Below are positions 46,859-54,889 of a stretch of 64,000 nucleotides of DNA, piece by piece. The notes under the pieces are model-generated. The model searched no databases and was not told the origin of the DNA. It saw only the letters and a program-made list of their open reading frames with translations. Numbering within the stretch: the first letter of the stretch is position 1; each line of letters starts with the position of its first letter. The stretch is taken from contig CALLUS010000008.1 in NCBI GenBank assembly GCA_938010435.1, positions 124,001 to 188,000 of the forward strand, read 5' to 3'. The stretch is from an uncultured Rhizobiaceae group bacterium (lineage in GTDB: Bacteria; Pseudomonadota; Alphaproteobacteria; Rhizobiales; Rhizobiaceae). A program made the position numbers and the translations under genes.

Positions 46859-47815
46859 ATGGCAGTTCCATCCATACTTAAAGACGGGCTTGCGCTGCCC
46901 GCCATAGCTTCTCCTTTGTTTATTATTTCTCATCCACCATTAGTGATTGAACAGTGTAAAGCAGGCATTATCGGGTCGTTCCCAGCTCTGAATGCACGTC
47001 CCGCATCCCAATTGGATGACTGGTTGGCAGAAATCACAGAGACTTTGGACGCCTATAACAAAGCAAACCCTGAAAAACCCGCAGCGCCATTTGCTGTGAA
47101 TCAGATCGTACACAAATCGAACGACCGTTTGGAACACGACGTTGAAATGTGCGTGAAATACAAAGTCCCCATCGTCATTACGTCATTGGGCGCACGCCCT
47201 GAACTGAATGATGCCATACATTCCTATGGTGGGATCACCTTGCACGACATCATCAACAATCGCTTTGCACACAAAGCGATTGAAAAAGGTGCTGATGGTC
47301 TTGTCGCCGTAGCGGCTGGAGCAGGCGGCCACGCAGGTACACTTTCACCAATGGCACTTATTCAGGAAATCCGAGAATGGTTTGATGGTCCGCTGTTGTT
47401 GTCTGGCGCAATTGCAACAGGTGATGCAGTTTTGGCAGCCCAAGCGATGGGTGCGGATATGGGCTATATTGGCTCTGCTTTTATCGCAACCAATGAGGCG
47501 CGTGCTGTTGATTCTTATAAAGAAATGATTGCTTCCAGTTCTGCAGACGACATCATTTATTCAAATTTGTTTACCGGAGTTCACGGCAATTACCTAAAAG
47601 GCTCTATCGAAGCCGCAGGTATGGACCCGGGTGACTTACCAGTTTCTGACCCGAGCAAAATGAGCTTTGGCTCTGATACATCCAAAGCCTGGAAAGATAT
47701 TTGGGGGTCCGGTCAAGGTGTCGGCGCGGTTAAGGAAGTGGTGCCAACAGCAGAGCTGGTGGCCCGTTTAGCTCGTGAATATCAAGCAGCCAAAGCAAGA
47801 ATTGCCGCGCTTTAA
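46859..47815 (+). CDS. Nitronate monooxygenase / 2-nitropropane dioxygenase-like flavoprotein
   Basis: A 318-residue FMN-binding TIM-barrel protein. LALPAIASPLFIISHPPLVIEQCKAGIIGSFPALNAR is the family start, then DGLVAVAAGAGGHAGTLSPMALIQEIREWFDGPLLLSGAIATGDAVLAAQAMGADMGYIGSAFIATNEA, containing the phosphate-binding glycines. Such enzymes oxidise alkyl nitronates, but many homologues have other substrates. ATG 46859 is the family start. It lies just before the pyrimidine locus on the same strand but is separated by the preT control region. Confidence 0.88.
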   Translation: MAVPSILKDGLALPAIASPLFIISHPPLVIEQCKAGIIGSFPALNARPASQLDDWLAEITETLDAYNKANPEKPAAPFAVNQIVHKSNDRLEHDVEMCVKYKVPIVITSLGARPELNDAIHSYGGITLHDIINNRFAHKAIEKGADGLVAVAAGAGGHAGTLSPMALIQEIREWFDGPLLLSGAIATGDAVLAAQAMGADMGYIGSAFIATNEARAVDSYKEMIASSSADDIIYSNLFTGVHGNYLKGSIEAAGMDPGDLPVSDPSKMSFGSDTSKAWKDIWGSGQGVGAVKEVVPTAELVARLAREYQAAKARIAAL

Positions 47816-47826
47816 AACGACTTGAA

Positions 47827-47871
47827 TTTAAAAATTTTACCAATTGATAAATTTTTAAAACGCGATATTCT
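47827..47871 (+). promoter_or_regulatory. preT promoter with RutR-like operator inside a long inverted repeat
   Basis: The perfect 11-base arms TTTAAAAATTT (47827-47837) and AAATTTTTAAA (47849-47859) surround the core. The 16 bases TTTACCAATTGATAAA at 47836-47851 match the E. coli RutR consensus TTGACCA-NN-TGGTCAA at 11 of 14 defined positions. A -35-like TTGATA (47844) lies in the box, with TATTCT (47866) after 16 bases. Repressor binding here would block RNA polymerase at preT. Confidence 0.6.
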
Positions 47872-47921
47872 GATCTCAAGACATCAACACATTTCAATGT
47901 TGATTAACTTGGGAGAGACGA

Positions 47922-49286
47922 ATGGCAGCTTCAGCGTTTGAGAAGAGAATGCGGGATGGCGTGGCTGCAGGCCGCCTTAAATCAGACGAGCTGAAAAATA
48001 ATTTCAATGATGTTCACCCACCACTGGATGGACACGAAGCATTGGTGGCGTCTGATCGCTGCTATTTTTGTTATGACGCGCCATGTGTCACTGCCTGTCC
48101 TACAGCGATCGATATTCCCCAGTTTATCCGCGAAATTTCGACCGGCAATACAGTCGGTGCTGCTGAAACAATTTTAGAACAGAATATTTTGGGCGGCATG
48201 TGTGCCCGTGTTTGCCCGACTGAAACGCTTTGCGAACAAGCTTGTGTGCGTGAACTCGCTGAAGGCAAGCCCGTGCAAATCGGATTGCTTCAACGTTTCG
48301 CCACTGATGAAGTGATGACACAAAACAAGCAGTTTTTTGAGCGAAAACCTACCACGGGAAAATCCATTGCAGTTGTTGGCGCAGGCCCTACCGGTCTTGC
48401 TTGCGCTCACCGTCTTTCCATGCACGGCCATAACGTGACCATTTATGAAGCACGTAAAAAGCCTGGCGGATTGAATGAATTCGGGATTGCTGCTTACAAA
48501 ACCGTCGACAACTTTGCCCAAAAGGAAGTTGACTACGTGACCGCAATTGGTGGCATCAACATCAAATACAACGAACCAATTGGACCAAATCTTAATTTGG
48601 ATAAACTGCGCAAAGACCATGATGCCGTATTCCTCGGTATGGGTCTGTCAGGTGTGAACGCGCTTGGGTTAAAAGGAAAAGAACCTGAAGGCGTGATGGA
48701 TGCAGTCGATTTCATTGCACAACTCCGCCAAACGAAAAACAAAGGCAAAATCGCAATTGGCCGCCGTATCGTTGTGATTGGCGGCGGTATGACGGCCGTT
48801 GATTGCGCTGTTCAAGCCAAACTACTGGGGGCTGAAGAAGTCACCATTTGCTACCGGCGTGGGCAAAGTCAGATGAATGCCTCGCGCTACGAACAAGAAC
48901 TTGCAGCAACCCATGGTGTTATCATCCGCGACTGGCTGCAACCGCAAAAATTAAAGACAAAATCTGGTGCCGTGTCAGGCATCACATTGGAATACACGCA
49001 TACGGAAAAGAAAAAACTCGTTGGTACGGGCGAAACAATCACTCTGGAAGCGGATCAAGTTTTCCGTGCCATTGGACAAACACTTGGCGATGAAAATTCA
49101 GATGTTTTGGAAAATGAGTTGAAATTGGACCACGGGCGGATTGCAACACGTGAAGACGGCGCAACAAGCCTTGATGATGTTTGGGCTGGCGGCGACTGTA
49201 CAAACATGGGCGATGACCTAACCGTCACCGCTGTCGCTCAAGGCCGCGATGCGGCCGAATCCATCACCAAATATTTGAACGCGTAA
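47922..49286 (+). CDS. preT: NAD-dependent dihydropyrimidine dehydrogenase subunit PreT
   Basis: A 454-residue flavin and iron-sulfur protein that passes electrons between NAD(P)H and PreA, so that uracil and thymine are reduced to dihydro forms. The two N-terminal cysteine clusters are at residues 47-59 (CYFCYDAPCVTAC) and 94-108 (CARVCPTETLCEQAC). FAD binding is at VVGAGPTGLACA, residues 151-162, and a second dinucleotide site at VVIGGGMTAVDCA. GGAGAG gives a good ribosome site. preA follows after 12 bases. Confidence 0.94.
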   Translation: MAASAFEKRMRDGVAAGRLKSDELKNNFNDVHPPLDGHEALVASDRCYFCYDAPCVTACPTAIDIPQFIREISTGNTVGAAETILEQNILGGMCARVCPTETLCEQACVRELAEGKPVQIGLLQRFATDEVMTQNKQFFERKPTTGKSIAVVGAGPTGLACAHRLSMHGHNVTIYEARKKPGGLNEFGIAAYKTVDNFAQKEVDYVTAIGGINIKYNEPIGPNLNLDKLRKDHDAVFLGMGLSGVNALGLKGKEPEGVMDAVDFIAQLRQTKNKGKIAIGRRIVVIGGGMTAVDCAVQAKLLGAEEVTICYRRGQSQMNASRYEQELAATHGVIIRDWLQPQKLKTKSGAVSGITLEYTHTEKKKLVGTGETITLEADQVFRAIGQTLGDENSDVLENELKLDHGRIATREDGATSLDDVWAGGDCTNMGDDLTVTAVAQGRDAAESITKYLNA

Positions 49287-49298
49287 GGGAGAAACACA

Positions 49299-50609
49299 AT
49301 GGCTGATATTTCAAACAATTTCGTTGGCATTAAATCTCCGAATCCGTTCTGGCTGGCTTCGGCGCCACCGACCGACAAAGCCTATAATGTTGAACGTGCT
49401 TTCAAAGCAGGTTGGGGTGGTGTTGTTTGGAAAACCCTTGGCGAAGAAGGCCCACCCATCGTTAATGTGAATGGCCCGCGCTATGGCGCAATTTGGGGCG
49501 CAGATCGTCGCTTACTCGGCCTCAATAATATCGAGTTGATCACTGATCGGGACTTGCATTTAAACCTGCGTGAAATCAAAGAAGTGAAAGCGAAATGGCC
49601 CGATCGTGCCATGATCGTCTCACTGATGGTGCCGTGCGAAGAACAAGCTTGGAAAAGCATCTTGCCACTGGTTGAAGAAACAGGCGCAGACGGAATTGAG
49701 CTTAATTTCGGTTGTCCCCACGGGATGAGCGAACGGGGTATGGGTGCTGCCGTTGGGCAAGTGCCTGAATATATCGAAATGGTGACCCGCTGGTGCAAAC
49801 AAACCACACGAATGCCCGTGATTGTGAAACTAACACCCAATATTTCAGATATCCGCTACCCTGCCCGCGCGGCAAAAGCTGGTGGTGCTGACGCTGTGTC
49901 TTTGATCAACACCGTTTCTTCCATCGTGTCAGTGAATTTGGATGATTTCTCTCCCGAACCTTCCATCGATGGTAAAGGAAGCCATGGGGGGTATTGTGGA
50001 CCAGCCGTAAAACCAATTGCGTTGAACATGGTGGCTGAAATTGGTCGAGACGAGGAAACCGTCGGTCTGCCGATTTCTGGTATTGGCGGCATCACCACTT
50101 GGCGCGATGCGGCAGAATTTCTTGCACTTGGCGCAGGCAATGTTCAGGTGTGCACCGCAGCTATGACCTACGGTTTCAAAATTGTCGAAGAAATGATTTC
50201 CGGCCTGGAAGCTTGGATGGATTCTAAAGGCCACCGCACATTGGATGACGTGATTGGACGGGCAACGCCCAACGTCACTGATTGGCAATACCTCAACCTG
50301 AACTACGTGACCAAAGCGAAGATCAATCAAGATACTTGCATCAAGTGTGGCCGTTGCCATATCGCCTGTGAAGACACGTCTCACCAAGCTATCACCAACA
50401 TGCTGAACGGCGAACGGCACTTTGAAGTGATTGATGAAGAATGTGTCGGCTGCAATTTGTGTGTGAATGTTTGCCCTGTTGAAAGCTGCATCACAATGGA
50501 ACAAGTGCCGGCAGGACAAATGGATGCACGCACCGGCAAAAAGGTCGTCAAAAAATATAGCAACTGGACCGAACACCCCAACAACCCGTCTATTGTTGCG
50601 GCAGAGTAA
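49299..50609 (+). CDS. preA: NAD-dependent dihydropyrimidine dehydrogenase catalytic subunit PreA
   Basis: A 436-residue protein. The dihydroorotate-dehydrogenase-like barrel binds FMN and the pyrimidine (NPFWLASAPPTDKAYNVERAF, IELNFGCPHGMSERGMGAAVGQ with the active-site Cys region, KLTPNISDI, GIGGITTWRDAAEF). From about residue 347 a two-cluster ferredoxin domain follows: CIKCGRCHIACEDTSH and CVGCNLCVNVCPVESC. With PreT it catalyses the first, reductive step of uracil and thymine breakdown. Confidence 0.95.
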   Translation: MADISNNFVGIKSPNPFWLASAPPTDKAYNVERAFKAGWGGVVWKTLGEEGPPIVNVNGPRYGAIWGADRRLLGLNNIELITDRDLHLNLREIKEVKAKWPDRAMIVSLMVPCEEQAWKSILPLVEETGADGIELNFGCPHGMSERGMGAAVGQVPEYIEMVTRWCKQTTRMPVIVKLTPNISDIRYPARAAKAGGADAVSLINTVSSIVSVNLDDFSPEPSIDGKGSHGGYCGPAVKPIALNMVAEIGRDEETVGLPISGIGGITTWRDAAEFLALGAGNVQVCTAAMTYGFKIVEEMISGLEAWMDSKGHRTLDDVIGRATPNVTDWQYLNLNYVTKAKINQDTCIKCGRCHIACEDTSHQAITNMLNGERHFEVIDEECVGCNLCVNVCPVESCITMEQVPAGQMDARTGKKVVKKYSNWTEHPNNPSIVAAE

Positions 50610-50648
50610 TTGTACAACGTGATCAACGGAGGTTGATGCGGCAACCAG

Positions 50649-50670
50649 ATAATCTAACGCCCCAGATTAT
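50649..50670 (+). terminator. Weak hairpin after preA
   Basis: ATAATCT and AGATTAT are perfect seven-base arms with an eight-base loop, followed by TTTGATC. The short T run makes this only a weak terminator candidate for preTA. Confidence 0.4.
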
Positions 50671-50705
50671 TTGATCTAAACATCACATAAACCTTCTTGA
50701 TGGTC

Positions 50706-50743
50706 GGAACTTCCCGAACAATCCCTCAAGTTTGGGGAGTTCC
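50706..50743. terminator. Intergenic stem-loop between convergent preA and the TetR gene
   Basis: GGAACTTCCC pairs with GGGGAGTTCC with one G-U pair in ten. No T tract follows on either strand. It ends 11 bases before the regulator stop codon and may protect both transcripts from each other. Confidence 0.45.
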
Positions 50744-50753
50744 GGTTTGCAAA

Positions 50754-51407
50754 CTAAGGCGCAAGACCTTCGACAAACAATTGATCAAGAAAACGGGCGG
50801 CGTCTTCAAAGCGGCCTTCGCCCTGCCCCATACCGCCTAGCACCACCTGAACCTGCACATCGAAGTCCGCATAATGTTGCGTTGTTGCCCAGATAGCGAA
50901 GAACATGTGATGGGGGTCGCATTTTTTCAGTTGCCCGGCATCTGACCAATTACGGATAATTTTCGCTTTTTCATCTACCAGAATTTTTAGGTCCGATAGT
51001 TCGTCCCCGATGCGCGGCGCGCCTTGCAAAATCTCATTGGCGAACAATCGACTTTCGCGCGGGTAATCCCGTGCCAATTCCAGTTTACGTCGAATATAGG
51101 ATTTGATTTCAGAAACCGGTTCGCCATTTTCATTCAATTCACGCAGCGGCCGCAGCCAATTGTCCAGCAAACGATCAAGTAACTGCCTATGAATCGTTTC
51201 TTTGTTTTTAAAGTAATACAGCAAATTTGGCTTAGACAGGCCTGCTTGATCAGCGATCTGATCTAATGTTGCCCCACGAAAACCGTGACTGGCAAAAACA
51301 TCAAGTGCCGCTTCCAAAATGAGTTCTTCTTTTTCCAACTGAATGCGCGTGCGTTTGCGCGTTTCTGATGCTCGTGATTGCCGAACTTCGGGCTTTGATT
51401 GCGGCAA
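50754..51407 (-). CDS. TetR-family regulator of the RutR type (TTG start)
   Basis: A 217-residue repressor. The helix-turn-helix is LILEAALDVFASHGFRGATLDQIADQAGLSKPNLLYYFKNKETI, and the ligand domain contains RDYPRESRLFANEILQGAPRI and MFFAIWATTQHYADFDVQV, which match the RutR C-terminal domain; E. coli RutR binds uracil. No ATG is available; TTG 51407 has AGGGAG ten bases upstream. It is divergent from the catabolic operon, with a RutR-like box between them, so it probably represses that operon and preTA until pyrimidine appears. Confidence 0.85.
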   Translation of the reverse strand: MPQSKPEVRQSRASETRKRTRIQLEKEELILEAALDVFASHGFRGATLDQIADQAGLSKPNLLYYFKNKETIHRQLLDRLLDNWLRPLRELNENGEPVSEIKSYIRRKLELARDYPRESRLFANEILQGAPRIGDELSDLKILVDEKAKIIRNWSDAGQLKKCDPHHMFFAIWATTQHYADFDVQVQVVLGGMGQGEGRFEDAARFLDQLFVEGLAP

Positions 51408-51484
51408 AAGAAAATCACTCCCTGTCTGTGGGGCAGAAACCTATCCCCAATGTCATTTTACACCTTGAGGCGCGCGTGGAAACC

Positions 51485-51508
51485 TGTAATCTTTGACCGG
51501 CTGGTAAA
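51485..51508 (+). promoter_or_regulatory. RutR-like operator before the carbamoylase operon
   Basis: TTGACCGGCTGGTAAA at 51493-51508 matches 12 of the 14 defined positions of the E. coli RutR consensus TTGACCA-NN-TGGTCAA. A -10-like TGTAAT (51485-51490) stands directly before it, so a bound repressor would cover the transcription start. The -35 region is not clear. Confidence 0.65.
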
Positions 51509-51529
51509 TTTTTTATGGGAGTGAAATCA

Positions 51530-52786
51530 ATGGCCGCAGCAGGTGAAAACCTTCGCATCAATGGCGAGAGGCTTTGGGACTCCATTCATAAAATTGCCGA
51601 AATCGGACCGGGCATTGCGGGCGGCTCCAACCGCCAAACAGTGACTGATGAAGATGCTGAGGGGCGCAAACTTTTTCAGACATGGTGTGAGGAGGCCGGT
51701 TTGTCCATGGGAGTGGATCAAATGGGTACGATGTTCATGCGCCGTGAGGGAACCGACACGGGCGCACTCCCCGTCTATGTTGGTTCCCACTTAGACACCC
51801 AGCCCACAGGTGGCCGCTATGACGGCGTGCTTGGAGTGCTGGCAGGATTGGAAATTATCCGCACGCTCAACGATATGGACATCCAAACCAAACACCCGAT
51901 TGTGGTGACCAACTGGACCAATGAAGAAGGCACACGCTTTGCACCGGCTATGATGGCGTCAGGTGTGTTTGCCAAAGAATTCACCCAAGAATGGGCTTAT
52001 GACAAAGTGGATGTCGACGGCAAAACCTTTGGCGAAGAACTAGAACGTATCGGTTGGAAAGGCGACGAGGTGGTTGGCGACCGCAAGATGCACGCTTTTT
52101 TGGAGCTGCATATTGAACAAGGACCAATTCTTGAAGCCGAGGGCAAAGACATTGGTGTTGTGACCCATGGACAAGGGCTACGTTGGATAGAATGCACCGT
52201 GACGGGCAAAGAAAGCCACACGGGATCTACCCCCATGCCCATGCGCAAAAATGCGGGGCGCGGCTTGGCGCAAATCACCGAACTGGTTCACACAATCGCC
52301 ATGGACAACGCTCCCAACGCCGTGGGCGCCATTGGCTATATTGATGTCTACCCAAACAGCCGAAACATCATCCCGGGTAAGGTTGTTTTCACCATCGATT
52401 TCCGATCTCACGAACTGGACACGCTGAACGGCATGGTGGAGCGATTGATGAGCGAAGCCCCAAAACTCTGTGCTGATCTGGAAGTCGGATTTGAAGCAGA
52501 AATCGTCGGCCAATTTGACCCACCAGCATTTGACAAAAAACTGGTGCAAAGCATTCGCGAAGCGTCTGAACGTTTGGGTTATTCCCACATGGACATTATA
52601 TCCGGCGCAGGCCACGACGCCTGCTGGATCAACCGCGTCGCCCCCACCGCCATGGTGATGTGCCCGTGTGTGGATGGATTGTCCCACAACGAAGCCGAAG
52701 ATATTTCCAAAGAATGGAGCACAGCGGGGGCTGAGGTGTTGTTCCATGCGGTAGTAGAAGCTGCGGAGATTGTAGGGGGAGAATAA
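51530..52786 (+). CDS. M20-family N-carbamoyl amidohydrolase (beta-ureidopropionase-type)
   Basis: A 418-residue zinc amidohydrolase of the hydantoinase/carbamoylase group. Metal-ligand segments are YVGSHLDTQPTGGRYDGVLGVLAGLE, NWTNEEGTRFAP, LELHIEQGPILEAEG and ISGAGHDACWI. In this context it should hydrolyse N-carbamoyl-beta-alanine or N-carbamoyl-beta-aminoisobutyrate to the beta-amino acid, CO2 and ammonia, the third step of reductive pyrimidine breakdown. ATG 51530 has GGGAG upstream and is preferred over 51515. It starts an eight-gene operon. Confidence 0.9.
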   Translation: MAAAGENLRINGERLWDSIHKIAEIGPGIAGGSNRQTVTDEDAEGRKLFQTWCEEAGLSMGVDQMGTMFMRREGTDTGALPVYVGSHLDTQPTGGRYDGVLGVLAGLEIIRTLNDMDIQTKHPIVVTNWTNEEGTRFAPAMMASGVFAKEFTQEWAYDKVDVDGKTFGEELERIGWKGDEVVGDRKMHAFLELHIEQGPILEAEGKDIGVVTHGQGLRWIECTVTGKESHTGSTPMPMRKNAGRGLAQITELVHTIAMDNAPNAVGAIGYIDVYPNSRNIIPGKVVFTIDFRSHELDTLNGMVERLMSEAPKLCADLEVGFEAEIVGQFDPPAFDKKLVQSIREASERLGYSHMDIISGAGHDACWINRVAPTAMVMCPCVDGLSHNEAEDISKEWSTAGAEVLFHAVVEAAEIVGGE

Positions 52787-52790
52787 TCTA

Positions 52791-53423
52791 ATGGAATTAG
52801 TAACACTTATCAGTTTCGCGTCTTTAGCAACCCTATTGGTTATTTCACCGGGACCAAACGGCGTACTCATAGCAAAAACTGTACCAACATCAGGCAGAGC
52901 TGCCGGCTTTGCCAATGTAATAGCATTTGTTCCTGCATTTTTTTTGCATGGTGCATTTTCCATCTTTGGTATTTCTATAATTCTTCTTCAATCTCCGTGG
53001 GCGTTTTGGTCAGTAAAATTTGTTGGTGCGGCATATCTATGCTGGATCGGAATCAAAGCTCTTTATTCTGCCATCAAAGGCGATGTTTCCATTTCACAAA
53101 TTGAGCCTGCAAATCGGGCACGCAATTTGAGGCACGCGTTCAGCGAAGGTTTTCTGACCAACTTTTTAAACCCTAAAGTATCCATGTTTTATCTCGCCGC
53201 GTTCCCGCAGTTTATTCAATCTGGCGAGAATACCATTCTCTACGGCTTCTTATTAGTTGCCTTACATTCTGCGATAAACCTGATTTGGTTTTCATGCATT
53301 GTGCTGCTTTTGGGTCGCATGACGGCTTTTGCTAGATCTGGTCCAATACAACGCTGGATCAAAGGTTTTACTGGCTTTGTATTCATCGGATTCGGAGTCA
53401 AACTCGCAACACTGCGTACTTGA
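52791..53423 (+). CDS. LysE/RhtB-family amino acid exporter
   Basis: A 210-residue membrane protein with about six helices. LVISPGPNGVLIAKTVPTSGRAAGFANVIAF is the family signature (PGPN), followed by AYLCWIGIKALYSA and EGFLTNFLNPKVSMFYLAAFPQF. LysE-type proteins expel amino acids. Four bases separate it from the carbamoylase gene and it precedes hydA, so it may export beta-alanine or beta-aminoisobutyrate made by the pathway; that is inference. Confidence 0.85.
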   Translation: MELVTLISFASLATLLVISPGPNGVLIAKTVPTSGRAAGFANVIAFVPAFFLHGAFSIFGISIILLQSPWAFWSVKFVGAAYLCWIGIKALYSAIKGDVSISQIEPANRARNLRHAFSEGFLTNFLNPKVSMFYLAAFPQFIQSGENTILYGFLLVALHSAINLIWFSCIVLLLGRMTAFARSGPIQRWIKGFTGFVFIGFGVKLATLRT

Positions 53424-53434
53424 GGAGTTACCCC

Positions 53435-54889
53435 ATGACCACAACAATCAAAAACGGCACCATTGTTACTGCCGATCTGACATATAAATCCGATGTTCAA
53501 ATCGAAGAAGGTGTAATCACGGCGATTGGGCCGAACCTTTCTGGTGGCACGGAATTGGATGCCACCGATTGTTACATTATGCCCGGTGGGATCGACCCGC
53601 ACACGCATCTTGAGATGCCTTTCATGGGTACCTATTCGACAGATGATTTTGAATCTGGCACCCGTGCCGCACTTTCTGGTGGCACAACGATGGTGGTGGA
53701 TTTTGCCCTGCCCGCACCCGGTCAATCGCTGCTGGAAGCCATTCAAATGTGGGACAACAAGTCGACCCGCGCCAATTGCGATTATTCTTTCCACATGGCG
53801 ATCACATGGTGGGGCGAGCAGGTTTTCGACGAGATGGAAACCGTGGTCAAAGACAAAGGCATCAACACGTTCAAACACTTCCTCGCCTACAAGGGCGCTT
53901 TGATGGTGAATGATGATGAACTTTATTCATCCTTCCAACGCTGTGCCGCCTTGGGTGCAACACCTATGGTGCACGCGGAAAACGGCGACGTGGTTGCCGA
54001 ACTTTCCGCCAAGCTGTTGGCTGAAGGAAACACAGGGCCAGAAGCCCATGCCTATTCTCGCCCGCCACAAGTTGAGGGCGAAGCAACCAACCGCGCGATT
54101 ATGATTGCGGATATGGCGGGCGCACCGCTTTACGTAGTCCACACATCTTGCGAAGATTCCCACGAAGCAATTCGTCGCGCTCGTTCTCAAGGCAAACGTG
54201 TTTGGGGTGAACCGCTCATTCAACACCTCACATTGGACGAGAGCGAATATTTCAACAAAGATTGGGACCACGCAGCACGACGCGTGATGTCTCCGCCCTT
54301 CCGCAACAAGCAACATCAGGATTCATTGTGGGCAGGTCTTTCCAGCGGCTCGCTTTCCGTTGTCGCAACCGACCACTGCGCATTTACAACTGAACAAAAA
54401 CGCACAGGCGTTGGCGACTTCACAAAAATTCCAAACGGTACAGGTGGCCTTGAAGACCGTATGCCAATGCTTTGGACTTATGGCGTTGCAACAGGCCGCA
54501 TCACCATGAATGAATTCGTGGCAGTGACCTCCACCAACATCGCCAAAATCCTGAATTGCTATCCGAAGAAAGGCGCAATTCTTGTTGGCTCTGATGCAGA
54601 CATTGTGGTTTGGGACCCGAAAAAAGAAAAGACGATCGAAGCGACCAACCAGCAAAGCGCTATCGACTACAATGTGTTCGAGGGCAAACATGTCAAAGGG
54701 CTCCCACGCTACACGCTTTCACGCGGTCATGTTTCCGTAGTTGATGGAGAAGTGAAAACCCAAGAAGGTCACGGAAAGTTTGTGAAACGCGAACCAAATG
54801 CAGCTGTGAACTCCGCGCTTTCCACATGGAAAGAACTCATAAACCCAACGCCTGTAAAACGCACAGGTATTCCGGCGAGTGGGGTTTGA
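53435..54889 (+). CDS. hydA: Dihydropyrimidinase
   Basis: A 484-residue cyclic amidohydrolase that opens dihydrouracil and dihydrothymine to N-carbamoyl-beta-amino acids. The binuclear zinc site is seen as GGIDPHTHLEMPFMG, the carbamylated lysine at about 152 in KHFLAYKGALMVND, VHAENGDVV, VVHTSCEDSHEA and the catalytic Asp in VATDHCAFTTEQK. GAGGAG precedes ATG 53435. The pathway step falls between PreTA and the carbamoylase. Confidence 0.94.
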   Translation: MTTTIKNGTIVTADLTYKSDVQIEEGVITAIGPNLSGGTELDATDCYIMPGGIDPHTHLEMPFMGTYSTDDFESGTRAALSGGTTMVVDFALPAPGQSLLEAIQMWDNKSTRANCDYSFHMAITWWGEQVFDEMETVVKDKGINTFKHFLAYKGALMVNDDELYSSFQRCAALGATPMVHAENGDVVAELSAKLLAEGNTGPEAHAYSRPPQVEGEATNRAIMIADMAGAPLYVVHTSCEDSHEAIRRARSQGKRVWGEPLIQHLTLDESEYFNKDWDHAARRVMSPPFRNKQHQDSLWAGLSSGSLSVVATDHCAFTTEQKRTGVGDFTKIPNGTGGLEDRMPMLWTYGVATGRITMNEFVAVTSTNIAKILNCYPKKGAILVGSDADIVVWDPKKEKTIEATNQQSAIDYNVFEGKHVKGLPRYTLSRGHVSVVDGEVKTQEGHGKFVKREPNAAVNSALSTWKELINPTPVKRTGIPASGV

